A DNA stretch of 64,000 bases from Ananas comosus (lineage: Eukaryota > Streptophyta > Magnoliopsida > Poales > Bromeliaceae): positions 10,165,873-10,229,872 of the forward strand of contig NC_033629.1 in NCBI RefSeq assembly GCF_001540865.1, written 5' to 3'. The position numbers were made by a program, and so were the translations under genes. The notes below the pieces were generated by a model. The model did no database searches, was not told the origin of the DNA, and saw only the letters and a program-made list of their open reading frames with translations. Shown piece after piece: positions 35,147-48,604 of the stretch. The first letter of the stretch is position 1; the number at the start of each line of letters is the position of its first letter.

Positions 35147-38100
35147 GCTACATGACACTTACATAACATAATCAATAATCAATTAATTATATTGTTTATA
35201 AAAAAAAAAATAATATTTTTTTAATAATCATAATAGAACAGATGAACTTTTTTAAAAAATAAAATTAGTTAAAAACGACACATCAGTAATATAACTGATG
35301 CTTGACTTATTCGTGACGTTCACACCACATCATCAATAATCAGTCAATTATATATATATTTTTAAAAAATATAATAAAAATATTTTTCTAATAATTATAA
35401 TAGAACGGGTGAACTTTAAAAATAATAATCTGATATGTTAAATACACCGCATCAGCAATATAATTGGTACTTGACTTTTTCGTGATGGTCACATGATATC
35501 ATTAATAATTAGTCAATTATGCTTTTTAAGAAACATACAATAAAAATATTTTTCTAATAACCATAATAGAATGAGTGAACTCAAAAAAAAAATTTAATTA
35601 GTTAAGAATGTCACATCTATTACTATATACTAAAGTAGAACCCTTAATGAACCCTATATGAAAAGCTGACACGTGACGCTCTATATGTTTGCCATTCAAA
35701 GTCATCTATAATTATGTTGAGATATTTGAGAAATTCATGCTAAAGAATTGGCGGGTGCGGATATTACTGTTTTAGGAAAAATAATCTATATGTCAAGTTG
35801 AAATATAGATATTTTACTTTAGGAAAAATAAAATTAGATTTTTTAAGGAAATAATACTTTAGGGAAAATAAAATTAGATTTTTTTTTAAGGAAATAATAC
35901 TTTATGGAAAACAAAATTAGATTTTTTAAGAAAATAATATCTTTTACTATATTATTAAAAATCACCTATAATGAATGAAATTTTATAGATAGGAAAAATA
36001 AAATTAAATTTTTTAAGAAAATAATATTTTTTACTATATAGAAAATCTACGTATCAAACTCAAATACAGATTTTCTACTTTAGGAAAAATAAAATTAATT
36101 TTTTAAAGGAAATAATATCTTTTACTATATTATTAAAAATCACCTATAATGAAGAAAATTTTATTTTAAAGTCACCTATAATTATGTTGAGATATATAAG
36201 AAATTCACGAATATTACATTGCGAAAGAATTGGCGGGTACAAATATTACGCATGAGAAGGAAAATATTTATCTTTATTCGGAAATAAATTACTACTTAGT
36301 TAATTATTTGAAATTATTAGTTGAAAATATGGATATAAAAATATTATAAAAATGATAGAGACAATTTCCTAACATGGCTTTCTATATGTTTCTACGTGTC
36401 ATCTGTATCTATTCTATTTACTAAAATGAGGGTGGATTAATGAAATATTTGAGAATTCACGATATTACGTTGTGAAAAATTGACTGGTGCGGATATTACG
36501 CGTGAAAGGAAATATTTTGAGAAACCGTAGATAGAAAATAGATATAAATGCGAGGGTAATATTGTCACAAAAATTAACAGATATTTTTTTTCAATAATTA
36601 AGATAAGATCTAATGCAAAAAATTAAATATCTTTTGCTCTATTATTAAAAATCATCTATACATGAAGGAGATTTTATTTTCAAAGTCACCTATAATATGT
36701 TTGAGATATTTAAAAATTCACCAGGATATTATGTGGCAAAAAAATTGTCGGTGACAGATATTATGCGTGAGAAAAAAATTGTTATCTTTATTTGAAAATA
36801 AATTACTACTTAGTTTAATTATTTGAAAATTATTGGTTGAAAATTTCTGACATAAAAATTTAGAAAAAAAGGATAGAGACATTTTTGGAAAGAGAAAAAA
36901 TTCAAAACTCACGCTTTTATAAAATTAATATCTTTTACTATATATAAAAATCACATATAATGAAAGAATTTTATATTCAAAGTCACCTATAATTATGTTG
37001 AGGTATTTGAGAAATTTATGGATATTATGTTGGCGAAAGAAGTTGGCGGTGCGGATATTACCGTAGAAGAAAATATTTATCTTTATTGGGAATAAATTAT
37101 ACTTAGTTAATTATTTGAAATGATTTGGTTGGAAATTTCTGGACATAAAAATATAGTAAAAAGGATAGAGGCATTTTTGAAAAGAGGAAAAAATTTAAAA
37201 CTCACATCACCTCTGTAATTTCTTCGCTCTAAATATTGATGCTTTTAAAATAAATATATTATTTCCCTACTATCACTTCGTAATTTCATTTCGTAATTTT
37301 TTTCCTACTGTCACTCCTGTAACTTTTTATCTTCATGCAACAAAGTTTTTTTTTCTTTATATTTTCTTGAAAACCAACATCTATAATATTTTTGAATCTT
37401 AAAAGTGACAGTAGGAACATAATATAAATGTGTGCTTACTCTAATTTGTGTCAAGATATGAAAGTTTAGTTGATCTCATTATATGCTTAAATATTAATGT
37501 CATTTGTAATTTTTCATATCAATTTAGTGTATCATTTTATTTTGCACATCAATATGTAAATGTAAATTATTTTGCACACAGAATTCATAGATAATAGAGC
37601 AAGATTGAATTTTGCATTTTAGTTAATTATTTACTTTTGGCCATAAATTTTTTTTCTCTAGCTTGTGTACTTTAATATATAACTATAATTAAGATTGATA
37701 GTATATTTTTTTATTTGTTAAAAAATATAAAATTAATTAGAAAATCTTTTTATTATCATCACATAATAATTTTTATTATTCTATATTATTATATTAGCCG
37801 TGCATCGCACGGGTGAAAATCTAGTTAGCAATATAACTAATACTTGACTTTTTCACGACAGTCACACCACATCATTAATAATCAGTCAATAATTTTTTTG
37901 CAAAAAAAATACAATAAAAATATTTTTCTAATAACCATAATAGAAAAGATGAATCCAAAAAAAATAATATGATTGGTTAAAAATGCAACATCAACGATAC
38001 GATTGGTTAATAATTTAATTGGTTAAGAATGTCACATTAGCAATATAACTAATTCTTAACTTTTCATGACAGTCACACTACATCATTAATAATCAGTCAA

Positions 38101-38410
38101 TAAAAATATTTTTCTAATAACCATAATAGAAAAGGTGAATCCAAAAAAAAATAACATGAGTGGTTAAAAATGCAACATCAAGGATATAACTATTTTTAAC
38201 TTTTTTATGACAGTAACACTACATAATTAATAATCAGCCAACTATATGTTTTCTAAAAAGAAATACAATAATCATAATAGAATTAGTGAATTGAAAAAAA
38301 AAAAAAAAATCTTGACTTTTTCTGTGGCAGTCACACCATATCATTTATAACATTCCAATAATATTTTTCAAAAATAAAGTATGATAAAAATATTTTTTTA
38401 AAAATCATGA
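35147..38410. repeat. ~165-bp tandem array, interrupted by a Helitron
   Basis: At least six diverged units share 'cacaccacatcattaataatcagtcaa'-like and 'aaaaatatttttctaataa' words followed by 'ccataatagaa'; unit starts ('ttgacttttt') are visible near 35306, 35471, 37846, 38056, 38195 and 38315. The Helitron at 35616-37824 splits one unit. Very AT-rich, no coding signal. Confidence 0.7.
35616..37824 (+). mobile_element. Non-autonomous Helitron (2,209 bp)
   Basis: 5' end TCTATTACTATATACTAAAG, 3' end with hairpin CCGTGC-ATC-GCACGG followed by GTGAAAATCTAG, inserted between A (35615) and T (37825). These are the defining Helitron features: TC start, CTRR end, 3' hairpin and AT target without duplication. 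The empty site is seen in a neighbouring repeat unit at about 38029 ('gaatgtcacattagcaata'). The interior is AT-rich with several internally repeated segments ('aattggcgggtgcgg', 'aattactacttagttaatta') and no Rep/helicase frame. Confidence 0.9.
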
Positions 38411-39661
38411 TACGTAAGAAGCAGAAGTAGGTTCTTTTTTTTTTTTTTTTTCCTTTGATAGAGCATTTCGTAATTTTATGTTATAAAATCTAATTTTGAT
38501 TTTTAAAGTTAGATTTTTTTTTTTATATTGGCAGCTAAAACTTACTTCCCACATTCTGATTCTGAATTTGAGTTAAAATTTCAAATTTAAATTTAAATAT
38601 TGAATTTAAATTTTAAATTAAAATTCTTAAAATTGATAAATTTTAAATTTTAAATTTTAAATTAAAATTTTATTTTTAAAATTTAAAATTTGAAATTTGA
38701 AATTTAAATTTTGAAATTCAAATTTTGAAATTTGAAACTCCAAATTTAAAAAATTTAAGTTTAATTTTTGAAAATAAAATTTTAAATTTCAAATTTTAAA
38801 TTTCAAAATTTTAAATTTTATAAATCACTTTAGCAAATTTGTCAAACAGTTTTACAAAATTAGTTTGAAAAAATCACTTTCCTGCCCTACTCTGTCAAAT
38901 ACTTTGGAGCTTTTATCTATAAGTAAGTTTTCAAATCAAAATTGCTATTTCAAAAGCTAGGTTAAACAAACTCGATCCTAGCTATGCCTAAACGAGGATA
39001 GTTTTTTTTTTCCCCCTTAAAAATTAATCTTGTGCTTATGGTCCTTTCTTCTTGGGATTGCGAAAAGAATATGTTGCATATAAAGAAAAAGTGTGATAAA
39101 AAAATATTTTATTTATTTTCATTATAGCTATTATATTTTATAGTTCACACACATTCGACTATAATATAATTTCTATGGTCTCATCAAAAATTGGACAAGT
39201 ATATCTCAATATGCTTTTACCTTCATTCGAATACAAAGTGAGCCCTAACAGCAGTAGCATCAGGTTAAAAACTTCTATTTTTGATACCCAAAAGCTCACA
39301 TCTGATTCTCGCTCGGGCAAAACCCACGGCAGAAGAAATTATCAGGACATTTTAATAAAAATAATCATCATTTCTAAGAATAACTCTAATCAACCAAACA
39401 CTTCTCTAGCAATAACACTACAGAAAGAACATGGACATGGACAGGGCTTTTCTATCTCTGATATTCAAATTTCTCTTCCTCCCCAAAGAGAGAGAAAATA
39501 GAGCCATTCTAACTGCTACAAACTACACAAATATTTTATGATGTGATCTTGCATTATATACACAAGAATATAATAAATATACAAGTTACCATACATATAC
39601 CAAACAAAAATAATGAAAATAAAAATAAAAATGCCGAAAAGAAAAATTTGTTCGCGCTAAT
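38411..39661. other. AT-rich spacer with palindromic AATTTAAATT tract
   Basis: The stretch 38560-38830 is made almost only of interleaved 'aaattttaaattt' words, highly self-complementary. The flanking sequence resembles a MITE ('tttgtaaaacaaac'-type ends near 38460 and 38960). The stretch 39175-39600 is ordinary spacer, then the 3' flank of the ACT-domain gene. The 108-codon frame at 39175-39501 has no recognisable features. Confidence 0.5.
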
Positions 39662-42600
39662 CTACTCCCATCCCATCAACATTTTTGTCACACTGTCAAC
39701 AATCTTGTCCTTTGACGCGGCCGAGTCGAAATCATCGTTAAGGAGGATTCTGTAAACTTCCCACTCCCTGCCACCAATAACGTGCCTCCCGATCTCAGCC
39801 TGAAATTGAAAAACATAATTATAGAGATTCGAGTTATTAACTCAAACTTGAATTACTAAACCTAAAAGTAATCCCATTTGCAAAGACAAAAATTTACTCA
39901 AAAGGTAACAAGGATAACTTGCAACTGGATCCTCAAACCTTTAAGCATAGTTTTAGTCCCCAATCTTTTGATTCGTGAAGTCGGTCCCCACCCTTCAATT
40001 AATACAATGTTACATTTGCTGTCGAAGTTCCGCATTAAATTGGCCTTAATAAGCAATTTCTCGAGTTTTCATATGGTGATTGGGTGGAAATTCCCTTCAA
40101 TTCAATTGAGGAATTAACTGGAAAGGGTAAAATAGCAGTGAAATGCAAAAGTTACGGGACTCAATTGTATCGGTTGAAAGGTTCAGCCCATACTGAAGCC
40201 CCAAAGAAGGTTTTCCAATTTGCTCAGAAAAAGAATTGGTGGAATAGATAAAGCAATTGCTGTAATTTTAAAAGATAGTCCCAGTGTGAACAAATTAGGA
40301 TGGGAAAGCACATACCAAAAATATTCGAATGTTAAGCATCTTGAGGGCTAGGGTTATGTCGTAGAACACAAGAGGGCGGCCTTTGCCCGATAATTCAACA
40401 GGATTTGTGACTAGAAGCTCAGTGTCGGGCCCGCGGCTGACCACGGCGACTCTTAGCGGTCGGAGCAGCTCCATTCTCAAGCGTGAACATAAAGACATCT
40501 GCTTGTTCAAGTCGAATATCTTCTTCCCATCCATTTGGATCACAAACAAGTCAACTTCACAACTTCCATTCTGGGTTGAGTAGAACCTCCCATAGGATAT
40601 CTGGCAGATTTATTGCGCAAAAATATATATTAACAGTAAATATTGAGGATGTAGGACGTATAATTCAATTAGGTACGTAAATGAGCCTAGCTCGAGACTA
40701 CGTCTATAGTCTTATATTACATGTACATGTGTATAGAAGCCTTTCAAGCCGAACCTGGCTCAAGCTTGCCTCGATAAAAGTAAGGTAGTCACGCTAAGCT
40801 CAAACGGCCTTCACACCACAAGCTTGTTTACATCATTTGCACTCTTTTACTTACATTTTCTATCACCAAGCAAGTATATAGGTATAGAAAATGGTTTTCT
40901 GATAGTATGGCCATTTTGCAAACGAGGTGTCCAATGGTTTCTACATTTTGCAACTTTCAAACACTATTTCATTTTGGTACGTAAAAGAACTAAAATACCC
41001 TTACAGAGACGGGATGCTCTGGGCTAGAACTCTAATGCATGGATTAGCACACAGTGGCCCAATTATATTTCCAGTTCACAGAAGAAGATTTCAGGCTTCA
41101 GCCCAAAAATTGTTAACAAAAAAAAAAAAAAAACGATCAAATTTAGAATATCCAAAAAAGGGGATTCTCTGTTACGTAGTCAGGTTCTTCACAAAACAAA
41201 AAAGGCTTCTATCAACACTAATCTGCACGGTGGGCAAAATATATTACCAGTCAAATGTAAATGTATTGTTAATTGTTGAACATGTCTCTTAAAATAATGA
41301 TTACTGATCGTAAACTGCATGGATACCTGTATGCTGTAGTCCTTTAGAGTCCTCATGATATCATAGAGTATTCCCTTATGATCAGGGCAAATTATCTGTA
41401 TAAGCGTATGACCCCGGCTAAGGGAGTTGTCCACTGTGACAGAGAGATTCTTAGTTGAAAAATTAGAGGAATTAGAATGCAATTCCTCGGGAAGCTCCAA
41501 GATGAACATTTCTTCAGTGATTGGAGGGGGGAGAAAAGGAGAAGCCTGCAGATATGCAGCAATTTCTGCACTGGCTGGTTCGATGTCGCAGTTCATCATG
41601 GACTCCCCAAGAGCAGTTCTAAGTTGATCGCACGTCTCGTCTTTTCTCCATTTTGTGTGAAGAAGTTCCCTAGGTCAACAATATAATTAGAAACTAAAAA
41701 GAAAAAATAAATTGCCCAATGAATATCCATCTTTAGAAGAAAAATAAAAAAGAAAATCCAAAAAACAACTATTTTATGAAAAGAAAGAACCACACCATAA
41801 GATTAGGAACATTAGTTACAGTACGAGTTAATCTTGTCACAGAGAGCAAGGATCAAAGCATCCTAAGACAGCAATAATTATCTGTAGTATTCTAATTAAT
41901 TGTAAGGTAAACCTCGATTAGTTTATTTATTTTTTGATAATTTGTGCGTCCTTCACTGGAGAAGCTCTTAGAGCTTCTTTGAAGAGCTCAACATAAATAA
42001 TAGTTCCATAGAAGCTCCAGATGAGAGAAACAAGCCCCACGTAGAATGAGAAGCCAAAATCAGTCCAGACATCAGACTACATTATTTGGTATTTGTTATT
42101 TAAGTTACTATAACAATTCCCATCATACAATAGCTCCATTTGTAAACAAAAGATTGCATAGTTAGCCTAGTTCAAATATTATATACTTTTATGAGTCCAC
42201 AAGTGGCAAGCACCAAAACAAGCATGGCATCGAATCAAAGTCTCTGTACACGTATATTTGTGCACATGCGAGCATGCACGACCAATGAAAGAGGGCAAGT
42301 GTCATTGCGCATTTCAAGGGCTATATCTACTGTACGTGTTTCCTCATCACCCTCTATCATTTCCAATATTGGACTCACACATTTACTTGAATAAAAGAAA
42401 GTTTTAGTAAGGTTTTGTTACGTTAATAAATATATCAACAAATGCTAAAACAATCGTCAGCGAAGAATAATTCACTTAAGAACAAAACATGGAGGCCTGC
42501 TTGATCCCCTTAAATTTCTGCAAAATTCAAGGGATCATTACCCTGGAAGCTCTATAGGCGACTGGGAGAATCGGTTTCAACTAAAATGCTTTAAAAAAAA

Positions 42601-45400
42601 AAAATTATGTGGCATTCTAGTCACAAGAAAATAAAAATATGTAGCCTGATGTTAATCTTTTCAGTTCAATCACAAACTATAACAGTAAAGATTCGAGAGA
42701 CATAATTATACATCATATAAGTTTAACTATTTGTGAAAATACTACAAAACATACGCAAAATAATGGCTACTAGGAAAAAACTTGCTTGTGGAAACCAGAA
42801 AGAGAAAACTACTAAGTAAAGAATGTCATAGAACCTTGCATCAGTGATAAAGAAGAGGTCCATAACTCTCCCGTCTGGTGTGGTCGATACCTTCACGCGC
42901 CTAATTGTGAGTTCAAGCTCGCATAGTACCTGTGTAACATCTGCTGAACCCAACAAAAACTCTCGGGTAATTAAATCTTTAAAATTCCCAATTGAGAAAC
43001 TCTCCAAGGCTTAATTTGAGAAATCCTAAACAGATATAAATATCAGAATCTAAAAAATAGAAAAAGAGAAAAAAGAAAAGAAGAATGAAATATGAAGTAG
43101 ACTATTCTAGTGAATCAATACTTCTAATATACAGCATATTAACAAATTCACTGTAAACTTGAAAGCTAAAGTTTTTCCCTACAGAGGAATACTCAGCTGT
43201 CAGACAGTAAAGACAGCTCCCAACAAGGAAACAAACAACTATTCAGGAATAGTTACACAAGCTTTAGCATCATTGATTAGTTAGAGAGAAACAACGATAC
43301 ATTGATATCAAATTAAACTAAAAGTAGAGAACAAGTTGAAAAAGAAAGAGGTTGACAGACAAGCGAACCCACCATGCAAGAGGCCCATTCGATCAAAGCA
43401 GCAAAACTTCAGGAGAAAGACTTGTGGTTGTTGCTCCATCGCCAACATCTCCTGCTGATAAAATTTTGGATGAACAGCTAACTCCCTTCTTTGATTTTAT
43501 TTTATTTTTTAATTTTGACTATACCTTCATTTGAAATTAAAGTTTGGACCATTTTAATACCTGCTGCCTATGGTAAAATGCATAGAGCCCCGACGCAGCA
43601 GTTACTGCCGGACAGACGCCTAACAGCCTCTTCTTCAGTAATCCCCATCGAATTGAACTCCCTCTCCTTCCCACCACCCAAAACACAATATAGCACCACT
43701 TGCCATCAGTGCTCACATCTACGGAAAAAGTAATAATAATTGATAAAATAAAAATCACAAAGAAATTCGCTAATCATTTTATATTTGCAACTGTCCAAAA
43801 CAAAAAGGTCTACTAACTCAATTCCTATTGCAACAAAGCTAAATCTGATGCAAAAAGCCTCATCTAGGGCATAGCTAAATCAGTAATATTAGATAATTAG
43901 TAAGTTTTTTTTTTACCCCTAAGTTGAACTAAAATGGTGTGAAATTTAATCATTTACACTCAACACTCCCCCGGGGCGGACAGATTACTACCACGAGCCC
44001 AATGTTACACAAAGATTGATCTGATAGGAGAAAGTATATAAATAGTACTAACAGTCTCGCTAAACTACATAGAGGGGATCCAGTAAACCATGTTATGCCA
44101 TGTTGCCCGAACTAAGAATAAATTAAAGTTCATGTCATTAAATGATAAATGTAGAAATTGAACCTAAAATCTCACGTGGATCTTTTGAAGTAAATGTAAG
44201 GGAGCGAGAAATGATAACTCGGGATCTTTTGCACCATTGACATATAACCAGAGAATAGTATTTTAATTATTTACACTCAACAAATAAAAAATAAGCTACT
44301 AAATTATTCTCATCAAATCAAATTTACTGGATCAGATATTGCTAGAAATTCGCGACTTATACTGCTTGATGCCAATTTGTTATGACAAAATGGTATAAAT
44401 CTAGTTCGTCGGGTGCGAAAATATCCAAAAGAATCAAGAAAGGGAGAAGAAAAATAAAGCACACAAAATTATTTATGTAGTTCGGCCGCTGACCTACGTC
44501 CACGAGCAAAGACGTAGTGGAGATTTTCACTATAATCAAAATATTGTATAATATATGTATCTCTCATAAACCCCAGTCCTAAGAATACATCCATACCCTT
44601 CCTCATCCGCCGAATCAAATCAAATAAAGAGGCTAAATTCTAATACGATTAGAAATACAAATCTACCAAGATTGTCTCAATAAGATTAGGCATAATTTAA
44701 ATTTAGGGTAAACTTTAAATACCACCCCTGTGATTTCGCACATTCTCACTTTAGTACCATATGGTCTAAAGTGTATCAAGTTAGTGTCCTGTGATTTCAT
44801 TTTTATCTTTTCGTCAGCTTTTCTGTTAATATTTCATTAAATTATATACAAAAAACTTCAAATATCCCACCTAGGTTTATCGAATAGTTTTAACTTTGTC
44901 ACTGATTTAATAAAAAAAATTAGTGGAATCGATAATAAAAAAATAAAAATAAAACCACAAGATACTAAATTGATACACTTTAAACCACATGGTACTAAGT
45001 GAGAAAGTGTGAAACCACGGGGGTGGTATTTGAAGTTTTCCCTTAAACTTAACTTAATTAGATAACTAAAACATAATAGGATTAAGAATCCATCCAGAAT
45101 TGGAGACCTATCTAGCAGATATCAATAGAAAGAAAAACACAAAAAAAGAAAACCCCACATAAAAAATCCACATCAAGCCCCTTCAAAATCTAATTTTTAA
45201 CCGAGAATTAAGAAGAACTAGCACAATTAGGGTATCAGGGTTTCACCTCCTCTGACAATGCTCAGGCCAAAGAAGAGGATGACCCGGCAGAGGTCGCAGC
45301 CGAGGCCGGTCTTGTCGGGGCAGCTCACCGTGATCTCCGCCGGCTCCCCGGCCGCCTCCGCCTCCCTGATCACCACCACATCCTCACAAGGAAAGCCCAT
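39662..45400 (-). CDS. ACT domain-containing protein, ACR9/ACR10 type (7 exons, 420 aa)
   Basis: Plant ACR-family protein built from repeated ACT domains, small ligand-binding modules linked to amino-acid sensing; the ACR9/ACR10 branch has no demonstrated enzyme activity. Exons, 5' to 3': 45400-45247, 43718-43561, 43451-43373, 42940-42835, 41669-41327, 40600-40316, 39799-39662. All junctions are GT..AG and in phase, giving 420 residues, the usual family length. Start MGFPCEDVVVIREAE is the family N-terminus. ACT signatures: ITVSCPDKTGLGCDLCR (exon 1), VFLLKFCCFDRMGLLHDV (exons 3-4), TLIQIICPDHKGILYDIMR (exon 5) and a C-terminal domain with VTNPVELSGKGRPLVFYDIT and EWEVYRILL. Exon 4 carries RRVKVSTTPDGRVMDLFFIT. 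Intron 1 contains a Harbinger-type MITE. I see no defects. Confidence 0.95.
39900..40205. repeat. MITE-like repeat in the last intron of the ACT-domain gene
   Basis: The ends 'acttgcaactggatcctcaaacc' and 'gggactcaattgtatcggttg' resemble the 'aattgcactttt..cctcaaac' family at 29715 and 48605, in diverged form. Confidence 0.35.
44706..45042. mobile_element. Harbinger-type MITE (337 bp, TSD TTA)
   Basis: Left end GGGTAAACTTTAAATACCAC and right end (inverted) GGGAAAACTTCAAATACCAC extend for about 55 bp, including 'cacccctgtgatttc' against 'gaaaccacgggggtg'. TTA lies directly outside both ends (44703-44705 and 45043-45045), as in the PIF/Harbinger superfamily. It lies in intron 1 of the ACT-domain gene. 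Confidence 0.8.
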
Positions 45401-45560
45401 GCAAACCCTAGGAAGATCCCACCTTTACCAAATACAATAGCCTACTCTTTCTCCTATTCACCTCTCTCTCTCTCTCTCTATCTCACTCCTCTTTGATCTC
45501 TCCTCCAAATTGGTGATTGGAGAGGGTTTGGGAGAGAGAATTGGGAAGTGGGTTTTGCTC
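45401..45560 (-). promoter_or_regulatory. Likely 5' leader/promoter of the ACT-domain gene
   Basis: Immediately upstream of the start codon, the minus strand is GA-rich; the plus strand shows a CT microsatellite at 45463-45481. Such pyrimidine/purine tracts are common in plant 5' leaders. No unambiguous TATA element was assigned. Confidence 0.35.
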
Positions 45561-48500
45561 CTTAGGATCGAATTCGACATGGAACTGGGGTTTCCATGGG
45601 GACTCAAATTTTTTTTTTTTTTTTTTGCTTTGCTTTGCGTCTTGAGCTTTGCTGGTAACCGCTTCTGCTGCTGGATATTTATATTGAGCAATTTCTCATG
45701 AAAATTATTATTATAAAAATTTACAAATGTAACAAGCTCCCTCAAGTATCGACTATTGTGAACGAGGTACTCCAACTTCAGTAATGTATGGTATGGAGTT
45801 CTCCCTCAACAATTCTTAAATTTTCATTGGATAAATTAAATTAAAGGTTTATTAAATTAATATTTTTTGAACACTTAAAAGTGTTAATTTTTGTAAAATT
45901 TGACATTTAATTGACTAAACAAATTCAAATCGGACAAGTAAAAATAAAGTAATGCATTTGAAAGAAAAGAAAAACTAAAGGGCCATTTTGCAAAATTTTT
46001 ACAATTGAGGGGGTATCCTTGTACTTTTACCCAATGCGACGAGTTGGGAGAATTTGGAAGTAGGCGGAAAAAGTTATTGCGTGCACCAGGTGTACAAATG
46101 CATCTCGTACACCACACATTTGAAACTCTAATAAAGGTAAAATTGTATAGAATTTACTTGGATTTTTGTCCGTTTTGATTCAACTATTTCAATTTTCAAA
46201 TTTATGATTTTGACACTAAATTCTTTATTTATTTAATTTAAGCTATTTGATGCTTCGTTCCGTATAAATTTAAGGCTCTTACTTTCTTTAGTAAAATTAT
46301 AAGCGTATAAATTGCGCGAAATATACTAACCATGTTGTTAAATATAAATTGTGCATTTAATTTGAGACTGTAAGAATTAATTAATAGTTTAAATGAGATG
46401 AACTAAAAATTTGGTAGTAAAATATAAATTTCTAAAGATTAGGTAGTTGGACCAAAAAGGATAGTAATTTAGGTAAGTTCTCTCTAATTTTTATCTCATA
46501 AAAAATCTCGTGATCAAAGTTTTATTTATTGGTTGTGTTTTTTCGTATTCACAAGAATTATATAAAAACAATAAAAATGTATACAACTTATTTAAACTAT
46601 GATTATTCCAATTTTGCTTCTAATTAATTTATTCAATTTAAGCAATTTGATAATTACATTTAACATGTTTACTTAGAGTATTATATTTGATTTACAAGAT
46701 TACATTTCTATTAAATTAAGTACCAACGAGCATAAATTTTGACAATATCTAAAGAGCTATAAAAATGGCAAAAACCAAACTAAAATTTTACTATGTATGA
46801 TAATCGGATCAAAACGAATTGTACTTAAAGTGAATCTCATACGTTTTAACTTAATTTTTAGAAATGTTTAATGCATAAATGAAACAGTGGTATTTCTCTA
46901 TGCCATAGTATTAGGGTTTGAAATTTTGTGATTTTTTTATATACAAGGCTTTTTTGATGGTGCAACATATTTATTAGATTGAATTTTAATTTTAAGATGC
47001 TCATTATCAAAAATTGGATAAAGTGTTTTAGACATTCTGATACACCAGGTGCTGGCAAAAATTTGCTAGGAGGCAGGTGGGAAGAAAGTTGACACAGGGG
47101 CAGAAAGTCCCTCATGTTTTCAAACTTACACAATGATGCCCCCTCCAAAGATTATGGCACTATTGATCTTAAATTAAAAAGAAAAAAGGTTATTTTTTAT
47201 ATTTTTGTAAGTTTGCTTAATTTAAATGTTCATTTTGTTGTTGCTTAATCTATTAGAAAATAATTTTCAAACATTATAAATTTTGACTCTTATATTCTTC
47301 GATTAATATTGATTAACAGTGTGAATCGTTCATTCAGTAGTTTTTAAATTGATTCCATGACCTCTGACTGTGATACCATTTTTCGAATTGTTGGCGTTAA
47401 CCATTAATTCCAAAAATTTGAGGATGTTAAAAATATTCAACTAACTCACTTTTTTGAGTATAAACACGGTGTCTATAGCTCTCAATTATGACTCGGCTCA
47501 ATCAGTCTCATATTATTTTGAACATGACTATCTCCAACCTAGCCTTCCACTATTTTGAATATAACATCGCACAATCTGACCTCCTACCATAAGACAAGAA
47601 GATGGCCTCTTTAAGCTAACAACAACTCTCCTATCTTCTTTTCTGTACCGTGGAAATAATTATTGTTAGGAGAGAGTGTGATGCTCATCTTTCTTTTCCT
47701 CTTCTTTCTAACATTCTCTCCATCTTTAGCTACTAAGATTAAAACTATTGTTGCCACCAATAACATTCTTATTGATTATTGTTGGGTGATGCTAAACAAT
47801 GTGAAAAAACTAATTTCTTCGGAAGGTTAAGCTAGCAAAGAACGATATTATTAACTTTTATATTCAATACTCTCTCCCATATTTGGAGTAAAGATTTTTT
47901 TTGTAGGTATAAAATATAGACTTACTTAACGTAGGAGAAAATTAAATAAGACTAAAAACCAAGTGCGATTTGAATCCAGAATTCCTACTCTGATAGCTTG
48001 TCATCCAAAATATCGACCTAGTAGAAAATGATCCGAAATATATATATTAACACCCTACTCATGTGATAGGTGAAGTAGGAGATGATGATTTAATTTCTTT
48101 TTTTATATAATATAAGAATTTAATCCATTAAATATTGAAGGTCGAGATTAAACTCCAATCTCACAGAACGAAAAAGTTTAAAATTCATTCTTATACCATG
48201 TGAAATGATATGAAACAATCAATTGCTCGAAAAAGCTTAAGCTATTAGTATTTGTAATATTTATATTCACTAGGTGAAAGCATTGTTGACTTGGTGTAAC
48301 ATTTTGTAAATTGTTTATGTAAATATTTGAATAATCCATTGAGAATTAAGTTATACCAAATATTTGAAAAGGCCATTAAGAATTAAATCACGTTGGTGAG
48401 CCAAATTTCAATTTGTTATGAATGCTCATTGTTCATAAACAATATGATTCACCAACCACACTAATCAAAGCTTAGCCTAGTAATTAGCACATTTCTGTGC

Positions 48501-48600
48501 TAAGCATATATATATTTTATTTAAAAAATAAACTTAGGAAATAGCAAGCTATTTGTCCATTGCCTCTTAAATAAATAAATTATGCATTTAAGATCCTTCA
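45560..48600. other. Gene-poor AT-rich spacer
   Basis: A repeat unit at about 46150-46480 belongs to the 'gattcaacta' MITE-like family seen at 1500-2245. The 96-codon minus-strand frame at 46858-47148 has no recognisable features. The rest is AT-rich without codon-like structure. Confidence 0.45.
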
Positions 48601-48604
48601 AAAT

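Noticed and set aside
44357..44700. Solo LTR (words like 'gttcggccgctgacctacg')
   Set aside because: It resembles LTR sequences of some plant elements, but I could find neither matching ends nor a target duplication.
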